The position numbers and the translations under genes are program-made. Shown here one piece after another: positions 11,546 to 23,423 of a stretch of DNA of 64,000 nucleotides. Position 1 is the stretch's first letter; every line of letters starts with the position of its first letter. Origin of the DNA: Patiria miniata (taxonomy: Eukaryota; Echinodermata; Asteroidea; Valvatida; Asterinidae); assembly GCF_015706575.1 (NCBI RefSeq), contig NW_024037072.1:997001-1061000 (forward strand). Direction: 5' to 3'. The notes beneath the pieces were generated by a model. It was not told where the DNA came from and searched no databases. It saw nothing but the letters and a program-made list of their open reading frames with translations.

Positions 11546-12429
11546 TGCTGGTCTCTTTGGATACCGAGGATCCTAAAAGAAGTTGGTGTACTGTGGGTGC
11601 AAGGTTAGGGAGACAGGAACCAGTTTGGAGGTGACATACCGGTATATAAGCTTGTTGGTTTGTTTACCCTATTGTAAAATATCAGAAACTTTGAAAGTGC
11701 CGCCATGGAATGTGATGTTTTAATTTCACATCTGAGGGTTACCGTACAAAAAATGTATATCCACCACACCTTTCTGCATCAAAACACATTTTAAGTGTGA
11801 ACACCATTTTTCTGATTTCAATATTCAAAAAATGTGAGCGGTCTCGAGACCATGTAGAGAAATGTCTGCGATGTTTTTTTTAATCATATTGTTTGTCAAA
11901 TGCCACATATGTGTCCTTATTTCTCCAATTCATGGCCCGTTTGCTTTCTGATTGGCACATGTTATTTACATGTAGCCGGGCACATGCGAATCTTGATCAG
12001 CGCATTTGGAATATTTCAATATTCGATTGAATCTATACTTGATGGAATCCAAGTTCAAATAATTAAATACTAAAATTATTATTACCAAGGAAGACTTGTT
12101 TTTTTAAAGGTCAGTTTACATCTATGGTTTTGACTTTTGAACGAGAGGTATTTACAAAACGTAGAACCGGGTACCCATTGCTGGGATAGGCAGGTACCTG
12201 CAGATAAAAAAAACCCCAAATTAACATCATAACAACCCCCACCCCCCCCCCCCCCAAAAAATAAAAAATAAAAAAAATCATTGTTTATATGTACCGGTAC
12301 GTGTATACGTAAAGCTGACAGTGTCCTACTGGTACATGTACATGTATATTTGTAATATCTGAAAGTGATCTTACAGTACATGTACCGGAACATATAGCAT
12401 TATAATATGGTTTGTATTTACACGTATAA
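11546..12429. other. Non-coding sequence between two transposons
   Basis: No gene recognised. TACCGGTA at 11637 and 12292; a 14-C run at 12242-12255. Confidence 0.5.
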
Positions 12430-12950
12430 TTAAAGGGAATATACATCAATTGCTTTTGCTGTAATTTTCAGAAATGGATGGAATTGGGGGGTTGGAAATA
12501 TATAGCAAATATAGTTACACTGACTTTTTTGAGGTTTTGGGTTCGAAAATGCTATAAAAACCAAGAAAAACAATCATTTTCCTGTAGTCTGGTTCCCTGA
12601 CTCCATATAAGAAGAAACAAAGCAGTTTACATACATTGGGGAATTGTAAGGTCAGGGAACCAGTCTAGCTGGCTTGTACCCGTTCATAGGTGTGTAATCG
12701 ATTGCAAACAAGTGCAATGGTCAATTATGGCCAGTATTTGAAAAAAAGCCAGTTTTTTCCAACGCTGGTCGGCCGACCAGCGTTGGAAATTGATACAAAA
12801 TACCACTTTTCTTGAAAATGACAGTATACCAGGTGCCATGATTTTACAGGATGCTTTACACTTTCATTCACTAACAGTCCAGCAAGGTATTTCAAAATGA
12901 TTTGGTAGTTTTATTTTTTGATGTTTGCAAATGTTGTATTTTCCCTTTAA
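12430..12950. mobile_element. TTAA-flanked non-autonomous DNA transposon, copy 2
   Basis: Almost identical to the element at 2062-2590, in the same orientation, with the same ends (TTAAAGGGAATATAC, TTTTCCCTTTAA) and the same perfect 34-base central palindrome (12756-12789). At 12901-12910 it reads TTTGGTAGTT where copy 1 reads TTTGGTACCGGTAGTT, so it shows the site before the CCGGTA insertion. The few differences suggest recent movement. Confidence 0.85.
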
Positions 12951-15900
12951 GATCAACTGTGATTGTGAACCCTTTATTAATTTAATATGAAAGAATATTT
13001 GCATTTCACTGCACTTGAATTTGTTATAGCGCCCTCTGTTGTTTTAAGCATTCTGAAAAAAGAACAATTTTGTCAGAAATTGTCTTTGCAGCCAACTTGA
13101 AGAGAGCCCTCTGTTGGTCAATTTCAACCATTCTGAAAATGGCTTTGTGAATGGCATAGAAACCTTTATTTAGTTAAAGTGTACATTCATTTCCTGGAAT
13201 CAGACGTAAATTATGTCCCATTTATTGCAAGTACCGGTACATGTATGGTCAATACACACATGTATGTACAACAGGAAGCTAAACAATAAATGTCGTTCAG
13301 AGTTCCTTTATTGCTTTGGGGATTTTGATTTATGATTTGGAACTGTCAGTATGCTTTTCAAGTAATACATTTGTACATAAAATCTTGTACATTGTTCATG
13401 TACCTGTACATAAATTGTGGTTAAGAGACGCACATTTGAACCTTATTGGAATATGATCCATGTACCTGTATTTTTTTTAATGTGACAGATGGAATTTCTT
13501 TGGTTATTTATTCTGCTAATACCGGAACGCCAGTCAAGTTTTCTTGGAAATTCTAGAAATTTTGTAATTGTTGAGTCACAGAACCCATAATTCGAAAAAC
13601 AATATGTCATCAACAATTAATATAAAATCAGCAGTTGTTGTGGATTTGCAATGAAACCCCATTACCAGCATTGTCCTTGGCGTGGTATCCAATTAACCAG
13701 GCAAGTCCCCTATGGTGCTCTAATCCCTTGCCTTAGTGCCACTGGCCGTGACCATTCACCAGACCATTCAGAAACTACGGTCGAGTCTAGACTCATTACC
13801 GAATCCTTACCCCATGTGTGCACAGTAAGAATGACCCTGCCCTCACAAATCCTTGGCTGGACAGAATGGGCAAGGATATCTATTGACGGGTTTAAAGCTA
13901 TACATGCGTCAGAACAATAATCAATACTGTCTGAGGCTGCTCACCGATTGTGGTCTGGATTTCAAGGGTCCTTCTGATGCAATTTCCCTTGAACGTGATT
14001 AATGGGCTGCTCAAGAATTTGTGCTGTTTACTTTTCAAAGGACACATTTCTGTCAAGTGTGTAATCAGGGTAAATTGTGGTCATGTTATGAAAAAAAGGG
14101 CTACTCCCTTCTCAAACATTTATATTAATATGTACGATGTGTGGTGTACACATACTTTCAAGTACTTATCAAATTGTACATTGATAGGGCTTTTTGGAAG
14201 GTGCAGTTTACAAAATTGATCTGATTTCTTGATCCAAAGCATTTAGGAACAAGTGTTGGAGCTTCCACTAGTGTCAAAATACTAGAATTATGTAATGGTT
14301 GAAGAATATTTGAGATGGTTCAGTGGAAAATTCCAAGTGGGTTAAATAATTGAAAAAAAAGAGTATGATTAATTAATAGTAAAGGAATGGAAGTTGTTTT
14401 AGCCAGTATAATTTTTTTCTTTATGTTAACTTGTTTTCACACCGTGGACGAATTAAGTTTCTTACAAAATCTCATTGCTCAAAATATGCCAGGAATGAGT
14501 TTTGCATAGCAGGTGCTATTCTGAACCACTTGATTCCAACGCAACCTTGAATGCATCCTCGGGGAACAAGACCAAGATGGCCACTTCACCTGTGTGGATT
14601 GTCTTTGGGTCGTGTCCATAATTCACTGGCTACAGCTGGTAGTAACGCATGTCTATGGAGTTGGCTTTAGCCACTCCCATTGATGCATACATGGTCCATT
14701 GTAAGCCGTAGCCGCTCAATGTCCTGAAGGGCATTGGGCATTTGGGTATCTGATGCCCTGGGCCTTCATTGCCCAGCTTTGCTGATGGATAAGACCTTCC
14801 TGGCATATAATGAATCAGTCTGTGTAATCAGCTTAATGAAGCTGATTGGTTGATGCATGGCCGTGAAGAACCGGTCACGTTCTGTACCTGTTACTTTGAA
14901 CTAACAAAGACCACAGGTGATTCTTTATGGAGATGATGATGTCATGCTGTGTAATGTGCTAACGGTGTTGATTTATTATCAATAAATTGCCTTTTAATGA
15001 AAAGCCAAGATACACACATGTAGTGCAGTCTTGATGTTAATTTGCAAAATAAAAAAATCATGTGTTTTCTTGCATTGACAATATGGCCTAAATGTAGCAA
15101 GCATATAAGATAGTGAAAAAAATTCAACATTTTTTGCAAAATATTAAAAAAAAAAATTACAAAAACTCCAAAAAATGTCCAAGCTTTATCACTAATAAAA
15201 ATCAGATTCTCAAAAATTCTGGTTTTTTAAAATTGTTTTATTAATGAATGATTTTTTATTTTAAGTCTTTTTCAGATATTTGAAATGTTTCAAGATGTGA
15301 TTTGAATAAGTTCTTCCATGTACATGTATGTACATGTATTTAGAATGAAATGAAATAAATATGGTAGCTTGTGATTGAAAGCAAAATGTTTCACAATAGT
15401 AAACAAACCGCTGGATAGAAGCTTACGTGTATGCACCAGAACAGTTTTACCAATTTGGAATTACTTACTGGTGGGAAAGTCTGCGGTTGATCAATAGTCT
15501 GTACCTAAACCAATCCTTTGTAGAGAGAGCGACCAAAGGCCAAGATATTAATAGCACTAGGCCACCATTTCAAAAACCCTTATTCCTATTGAGTCTCTCT
15601 TTATTATCCACCAATATCATTGAAAAGAGACTTCCCCAAACATTAAGTTCTGGAAGTTTTTTGTTGACAAAGTTTCTTTACCTCAGTTCCCCTACGGCAA
15701 ACTTGGTCAATGCAGGGGAAAAAAAATGCAAACGCTGCCTGAAAATACAATGAACCACTTACAAATGTACAGACTTTGTGGGAATGGGTCTGGAACGGGC
15801 AATAACTTGTCATGAGAGCCCTACTGCATAACAGTTACATTATACTGAATTGATAATTGTGCTGTATATTCTTTGAATGACATCGGGAATTGTTATTGCA

Positions 15901-18072
15901 TGGTATGATTCAGCCCTGGCAACCACAGTTGTTGGCAGAACTAAAGAAAACCTTGACGGAAATTATACTATTGTTAAGGACAAGAACACTTCCCACATCA
16001 GGTAAACAAAAACTTCCTGTGTAACTAGACTAAATAGAGAGAGTGTTTGAGTCTCAAAGCCCTCATTGCAAGAATGTGTGTGGTGAGTAAATTGAGGAAA
16101 ACCCCCTGTCGGATTTTGGGTGGAGTCCAAAAAGTTCTTAGAAAAATGCCCGAGAGTTAAGGGTTACAATAATTTATGAGTACGTTGATCATGAAAATAG
16201 CAGACATGTACATGTACAATGCAATGCTTTTGTAGGTTGTTGGATCATGTTCTCTTTTCACGTCTGTGACTTACATGTACTTGTAATTTCATAACTGGGG
16301 AACTTGGACTATTTGATAAATTCCTGGTAATTGTATCTCATAGACAAAAATGTCATCCCCTTATAATCCTCGACAGTATGTACATGAAAATGTTAACATG
16401 TGTTCTTTTCGCATTTTGAGTTTATTCTTTTACATGTATTCTGATGAAATCAAGTGATAAATAACTTTCCTGCAGATTCAAGGAAAAACGAGAGAGAAAA
16501 ATACGATAGGTTGTACCATTCCTTCCTCTGTGGCTTTGCGAGTCGCAGAATTCCTTACAATGGACTCGGAGTCTGGCATTTCTGCGAAGAAGTGTTACAA
16601 AAATATCACAGTGGATATTTTTGACACTGACAAAAGCGCCCGTCCCCTACCAGATGTAGGTCAGACGGGAACTAGAAGGGAACGGATAAGAGTGGGCAGT
16701 TGCAAAGGAGGAGAGGAAACAGAGTGATCAAGATTATTTTGGAGGGAGAAAGCAATTTGAATGTCACCCAAACATGACATTTGGCTTGTGTTTGGGCGTA
16801 GCAGGATGAAGCATGGCCAGCACAAAGTGCAGATTTCCCCCGTAGCGTTTTTCTGAGACAGTAAGCTAACAGACTTCCCTTTATTAAAAGAAAATTTGTG
16901 GAAAGCAACGCTCGAATGTTTCCGGTTTGTTGGCCTGGCCCTTTTCTTTGTTGTCACTACCTTTTGTTGAATTAAACGTAAAGTGATCTACTTCATGCAT
17001 GGGTAATGTGTTGATGAGTAACATGTTGTAAAGTAAACTCATTTTGAAAAACTTTTGATTGAACAAAGTATGGTGATTTTTTTCCCTTAAATGTCTTTAC
17101 TTTGTAGGCTCTCTTGTGCAGTTTAACTGTTTCTAATGGGCTGCACCAGTATACATGTTCACGTACTTGCATTATCCCCAAATAGGAAATTACATAATTT
17201 GGCTGAAATTGGGACCTACTTTGGGTATGGGGGGGGGGGGGGGGGGGGCGGGGTGTATAGCCTGTTGTTCAAACACCTACTCTATGTTAGACCTTTCCGT
17301 ACACAGGATGTTAAAGTGACATTCCCTTGTTACGAACATGTGGTGTCTTTTAGGCCAAGTAAACATTTATACCAGTTTCTCATGCCTGCCCATTTTCTTA
17401 TTCCTTAATTTTTTTACAAAATTGTATTCATACATTTGCAATATATTTTGCAATTATACATTGTCAATATGTTTTTTTTAAATTTGTTTCCAATAAAATT
17501 GTAACTACCGTATGTAGAAAGGGTTACGGCTCCTTTCAACACAATTTATAGAGCAAGAGTCAAGAACATGGAAAAAATCCATCCGATATCTTGGAAAATC
17601 TGCCACCTTGGAAAAAAACAAAAAGGCAGCGCCCGCCTCCTTGGTGTTTTAAAACAGCGTGGAGGAGAAGCTGTTTTATTTTTTACTTGGCCTTAGTCTT
17701 TCATACCCGACAGGAAGTACATGTCAGATTTCCAAACTCAATAGAAACTGGGTGGCTTTTGCCTCTAGAGGGCAGAAACGTGCTTAATGCAAAGAAATCC
17801 TTGTGTTTGCCAGCAAAAAGTAGAAGCTGCATTTACCCAGGCATGAAGTTGACTGGAAAACACAGAATTTGCTGTCAACCAGTTTATTAAGTACAGCCAT
17901 TATTTGACATCACAATAAAGATTTCCATGAAATTCCTACAATTTCAACAAGCACTTTCCAAAAATAATGGAATGTGTCTTACAAAACCCATTATTTCAAA
18001 ACAGATTGAAAACACTTTTTAACCTCCCTGCCCTTTCCTGTATTACCCAATTTATGGATTCATCAATCATCA
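12951..18072. other. Non-coding sequence, mostly unique
   Basis: No gene recognised. TACCGGTA at 13232; TACATGTA clusters near 13240, 15320 and 16208. A 20-G tract is at 17229-17248. The patch at about 14480-14920 is complex and octamer-free, and might be regulatory, but nothing specific can be named. Confidence 0.5.
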
Positions 18073-18360
18073 CTGAATAAATACAATGTAATACAATGTA
18101 GTTCAGGTGCTAGTTGTATGAATACAGTGTAATACCATACAATGTAGTTCAGGTGCTAACTGTATAAATACAATGTAATACAATGTAGTTCAGGCGCTAA
18201 CTGTATAAATACAATGTAATACAATGTAGTTCAGGTGCTAACTGTATAAATACAATGTAATACAATGTAGTTCAGGTGCTAACTGTATAAATACAATGTA
18301 ATACAATGTAGTTCAGGTGCTACACTGTACATGTAACTGTATAAATACAATGTAGTACAA
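18073..18360. repeat. 41-bp minisatellite, about six copies
   Basis: Unit of 41 bases containing ATACAATGTAATACAATGTA and GTTCAGGTGCTAACTGTATA. The marker GTTCAGG starts at 18101, 18147, 18188, 18229, 18270 and 18311, so the period is 41 after a diverged first unit. The last unit carries a 13-base insertion (CACTGTACATGTA, 18323-18335) after a TA. No coding role. Confidence 0.92.
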
Positions 18361-21300
18361 TGTACTTTGCTTCCTGTACTGGGCTGTAGTCCCATGGTGT
18401 CAGTCAGTATTGTGTCCTTCACCAATGTTACTGTCATCACAAAGGCATTGTCTGTGGGTAGAGTCATCTCTTTTTTCTGAAAGCACAAGGCTCCCCACCT
18501 TCAGTCAAAAACAAGAGCCTCTCTAAAGAGGCTTTAGCTTGAAAGTGACAGTTTCCGGCTCTATCAGCTACGCAGGCAGCAGTGTTGTTGTCAGTGCAGG
18601 ATCTGTTATTGTTAAGGCTGGGGGAGCTCCTAAGGCCCCACATTGTTTGTGTTGTTCATCTCTCTTTAATGAGCACCAGGGGGTGTCTGGAGGTGGTTGG
18701 GGGGATAGCACCTGGTGTCCCTTGATAAGGTCAGTTTCCCTAGTCTCTTCATGTTCTTGATTGTGTGCACCTGTTGGACTATGAGTGTCCAATCAAGTCT
18801 TTATTATGATGTACTGTGTAGGCCTACTGGGAGCCATGTTCATGATCATATTATACATGTTATTTGCTCATGCCTTTCGTTTTATCAAGGAAAAACAACA
18901 AGAGTTTCCCTTTCGAAACTCTCGGCGTCCTGTTTGTCTCCCTCTTGTAACCTGAAACTATTCCCCAAAAATGCTAACAGATTTTCCATGTTGTTCTGCC
19001 TATACCCTTGAATTTGTAAAGAAGAAAAAGAAAACAGAATTTGATTCTTCTCGCTTACATGTTGACTATTTATACTGGTTCCTGGTTGTGCCTGAATGTT
19101 CAAGCAGTCTTGAAGAAGTACATTCCGTCAAGGACCATAAACACAGAATGTTGTTTGGAATCTGCCAGAATGTCGATGCGTGTTTATTTGTACAGCATGT
19201 CAGATGGAAGAAGTTTATGATTTAGTCCTCACTGTCAGTTCATGTATCCTTCCATCCAGGTTCCTGAAGGAGAGTTTGTAAAAAGAAAGCAAGTTACTGG
19301 GCTTGGATCACATCAATTCACATGCTCAACTTGGCAGGAATACTAAACAAATACTGGGGGCTTTGAAAGACACATCAATGCCAGAATACTTGGAAATACC
19401 TTTTACTGTACTTGGATGTGTTTGTTTTCTCAGAGTCGAAAAGCGGGAACATAAATTTATGGGTGTTAACAGTTTGCCTTTGTTCCATGGCTGAATATTT
19501 TACTGTTTTTGAGGTCACTCATGACATTTTGTCAGAATTCAGCAATTTACATTTGAAGTTGAGCACATTCAAAGTCATTCTTCCTTTGCTACATCAGTCC
19601 ACTGCACTCCAATTTGTTAGAAAAGGTTTAATCAAGATTTTTTTTTATTGAGGTTTTCGTACAAAGTAAAGTATTGCTCTATATGCATGTAATGAGAAAA
19701 CATATTTTAATGACTGTTGTTTTTCAAAATTATTATTTTAATTATTTAAATCAAACATTCGGAATATCCTCCAAAAATTAAGTCAGCAACTTTGTTTTCA
19801 CACATGAATTGGTGGTAGAAACTGTAGACTAGGAGTTTGATGAACGAAAAACAAACAAACATGTAATTGGACACTCCCTGAGCACCCACAGAGATTCCGG
19901 ATTAGCACATCAAGTACCAAAATGCCCGCATGAATGCATGTCCGTGTTCTAACGGTCAGTTTGTGATGTCCATAAGCCACACGACAGCCAACCCTGTTCA
20001 GTGGTCAGGCATGGCTGACCTGACTGACCTTTTATTTCAGCAGAACCGAGTTGTCTGCATTCTATGCAAATTGACTCTCTGGTTACGTAATCCCCTGATG
20101 TCATGGGCAGTCAGTTATTATGATTCACAGTCAGATTACAGTGTGCGTGTATTCAATTTTTTTTATGACGTGGTGGAAGAGACTGTGGAATCATTAAAAA
20201 ACAAAAGACAGCACGTATTATGTGAGGAGATTAAACTGCATGGTGTGGCATTTTGGCGCCGGATGCTTCGTGTTTCTGTCCGTCATCAATTTTTGAACGG
20301 CATAAGGAACGTTTTGTTTTGAGGTGCGTAGTACTTCATTGGTTTAGGGCATGCACATGTTTTGTTTCTTATGTATCAGTAGGGACTCCTCTTTTTTTAG
20401 TCAGTAAAATTTCATTTCTGAAATTTCAATATTCATGTTCGTGTACTTGATAAATTTGTTACATTATAGAAAATTGGCCTGAAAATTGTGTTTGGGCAGG
20501 CTAGTTTGGTAATATACCAGTACAGTGCTCTTTCTGTCAAATGTACATGTGTGTATTTCAATTGTAAGTGATGCCATTTCATGCTTGTTGATATAAATTT
20601 GTGAATAACATGATCGTTTCTTCCTTTCAGCTGAAAGCAAGTGTGAGATTTTCAGTGAAAACTGAGCCAGATTACAAAAGGGACAAGTAGTAATTTTTAC
20701 AATATAAATTGGGTATAAAATAATGTGATTTATAAACTTCTTACCGTTCTGCAGGTTTTGACCACTTCCCTGTCAACATTTCATTGAGTGAGAACATTCG
20801 TAAGTTGGTGAGTCTTCCTTCATTTTCTCTTTTTCAGTTTAGTGTTCTTTATAATTAGGTTGTCCTGAACGAGTCTCGCAATTTCAGAGTGTCTCATCTG
20901 AGACATTAAATGATTAAACAAGGGTTTGTGAGCAATATATGTTCATCAGAAAAAGGTTTTAAAATTACCGTTCCGAAATTTGATACGGTTTGAATCAGAC
21001 ATTTGATTTCATTTTTGATTTGATCAGAACTGACATATCAAAGTAATTACACTGTGCATGCATTATGCTGTCATGAGAACACGTACTCCATGGTAATCCA
21101 ACATACCGGTATTTCCTGTAAGAGAGACATTAGTGTCTGGTCTGAAACTGAATTCCGGGCAAAATTGTCCATCTGTTCTGTTAAAACAACATTATTGTTG
21201 TTTCTAAGCCTTTATAATAAATTCTTGTGTTTTATCTAGGCCTACTGAAATACCCGTACAAGCAATTTTGTTTTCAACTTACAAATGTAGAAATAAATCA

Positions 21301-22459
21301 TGAAATTAGTTGACTGTTTGTGTAGCAAATTGTAATTCATACTGTACGTACATGTACATAAACATTCAGAGTGCTTTATTCCTACAGTTTTGCTTTATTC
21401 TTGCAGTTGTCTCCTGTTAGCTTTTTGTGTATTTCCCCCACAGTTCCCAGATCGTTCTTTCCGTTTACACTACATTTACTAGTTTTTGTACACATTGTAA
21501 AGTCCCAGTCTTTCCAAGGAAAAAAGCTTTCATTCATTTTTTGTGTAGATGTAGGCAGGGATAGTGTTTACAATCCGTCTGAGTCATTGATAGGAATCAA
21601 ACCGGATGGAAAACCATACAATTAACATTGTTCAAATGCCATAAACCGCAATTCACAATACCGGTAGCTAAGTCTCAAGTGAGTTCAAAGCTGGTTATGT
21701 GAATGACATTGTTTGGTTTTCGTAGAACAAACCTAATTACAAACATATGTACACAGTATTGCCCATTGAAAATCATCAATGTGGTAATAATGGTACAATG
21801 TACAAGTGCATGTGATTAAAACAATTATTTGGGATACATGTACATGTATATGGGTATATACCCTTGGTTAAAAAACCCAGAAGTCTCGATGTAAAGTTGA
21901 TTTGAAAGTAGTCAGTATTGTAGCATATACGTGTACGCACAATTACATGTAGTTCTGAATAATTTAAAGTGTGTTGTGGTAATTTTTAATGTGGAATCTA
22001 TTCATTCATACATTTAGGAAGTTAATGTACCGGTACATATAGGAGATGTGGCTTGGACAATAATGTTCTGTTGTTATATTTCGTTCTGCTGGTGGGTAGT
22101 CATTTGTAACATTGCTGACATTCAAAAGTATATGAAAAAAAATGCCTGAATCCATACTGGTAATGAGCTACTTTGCTTTCTGACTAAATGGTGAGTTTTA
22201 CGTTTTGATTACATCTTTCTAGGTATTTTTTCCTGTCCTTATTGTGCGATGTTATAAACCTGAGGAAACTGATATTAATGATGGTGATGACCTTACAATC
22301 CCTTCCTGGCAATGGTCCACCTTTCCTTTTGTGTTAGGGGCCAATAATAGGGCATCAGGTTACCCAGTGGGTGGGTGTGTGTGTTTACAAGGTAGCCATT
22401 TCCTACAGGCCTAAGGGGCCTTGGACTTAGACGCCCTTGAAATGCCAACATGGCCCAGC
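18361..22459. other. Sequence upstream of the RAR promoter
   Basis: No gene recognised. A hairpin GCCTCTCTAAAGAGGC is at about 18517-18532. TACCGGTA at 21104, 21659 and 22028. The DR3 site at 20016 is listed separately. Open frames here are short, without features, and not matched by splice signals. Confidence 0.5.
20016..20030 (-). promoter_or_regulatory. Perfect AGGTCA DR3 upstream of RAR
   Basis: TGACCT GAC TGACCT on the + strand, that is AGGTCA direct repeat with spacing three on the minus strand, about 3.4 kb before the start codon. A further GGTCA at 20003 makes an inverted arrangement with it. DR3 is the vitamin D receptor type spacing. Chance occurrence cannot be excluded. Confidence 0.3.
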
Positions 22460-23398
22460 TGTGTGGGTATTTATACACACACGGTCATGATGATGATGAG
22501 AGAGCAGTAAAGGTCATTCATTGTGGCTTGAGCAGCAGTGGAGTGTAGTGTGCGCGGCACGCACACGTTGAGGGCAGTCAGTAGACTCACTGAGCAGACT
22601 CCATTCATCGATCCATCGACCCGTAGACCCTAATGCTCTAACCCAGCAATAGCGCCACTCACACACATCTCCAACCAGCTCTGAGTGGTTTGTGACCCAG
22701 ACCACATGTACAGTTTGTACATAGTCCTGTGAATGTGTGTGTGTGTATCGGTGCGGTTTTTCCTTTCATCTTTTTTTATATATTATGTACACTGTAGTGT
22801 AGCCACGGAGTAACCAGTTGTGTAATTCCAGTAAAATGCTCTGATTCCATAGGATTATTTTTGTCCCTGATTGTGCCGTGTGATGCCATGTGAAGCTGTT
22901 CCTGTTTGAACCAACCCTGCTGCTATCCGCACATGTGTGCCTGTAATACTAGGCTGTATGTGCTTGGTGTGTACCGCACTTCTCTTCCAGTAGGCCTTTA
23001 CTGTTTGACCCTATGACTCCTGCACTTAACAAAGCTCTCTCCTGCTAGTTGGTAGACACTACAGCCAAGTCCCGAGTTACATTGACTGCACAGGATCCAT
23101 ACAGTTCTCATCGCCAAGATCTCAGGACAAGATTTGCTCGCCAGAACCTGAATATCTTTCGGATTGCTCCTTTGAAATAACTTACCTATCGCCTATTTGG
23201 GCGTGCATATTCATCATTGTGATCCATACATTTCTGGAGTCCTCTTCTCTGGTGACGATCTCCTCTCGTGACGGGTCTCTCCTCTCGTGACGGGTCTCTC
23301 CTCTCGTGACGGTCGCTTCTATCCGTGCCTGGTGTTATTCGGGGAGTTTGCCTTCCAACTTTTTCTTGTCTTGTTTATTTTGGTGACACAAGGAACAA
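22460..23398 (+). promoter_or_regulatory. Probable RAR promoter and 5' untranslated region
   Basis: The stretch before the first coding exon has fewer palindromic octamers and repeats than its surroundings and a more complex base composition. A TATA-like TATTTATAC lies at 22469-22477, and an initiator-like TCATTC at about 22515, which would give a leader of about 880 bases if unspliced. This is inference: no transcript start can be proved, and a further upstream non-coding exon is possible. A 19-bp tandem repeat (23261-23313) lies in the presumed leader. Confidence 0.35.
23261..23313 (+). repeat. 19-bp tandem repeat, about 2.8 copies, in presumed 5' UTR
   Basis: The unit TCCTCTCGTGACGGGTCTC starts at 23261, 23280 and 23299; the third copy changes at its end. 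A weaker relative (GGTGACGATC) precedes it at about 23251. It sits about 90 bases before the RAR start codon. The unit contains CGTGACG, a partial cAMP-response-like motif, but I attach no function to it. Confidence 0.85.
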
Positions 23399-23423
23399 AT
23401 GCCACTAAAGATGCCTGAAGCCC
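23399..23423 (+). CDS. RAR: RAR coding exon 1 (start codon, 8 codons plus one base)
   Basis: Encodes MPLKMPEA plus the first base of a split proline codon. The start ATG lies in an acceptable context (ACAA before ATG), an in-frame TGA sits 15 bases upstream at 23384, so translation cannot begin further 5' on an unspliced leader. The exon ends at a consensus donor (CCC then GTAAGT) in phase 1, and the single C left over joins the CT that opens exon 2 to give proline. A second in-frame ATG (codon 5) is an alternative start. I chose this exon because it is the only nearby ATG-donor pair that joins in frame. Vertebrate RAR genes use alternative first exons for different A domains, so other first exons may exist upstream and be invisible here. 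Transcript data would settle it. Confidence 0.75.
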
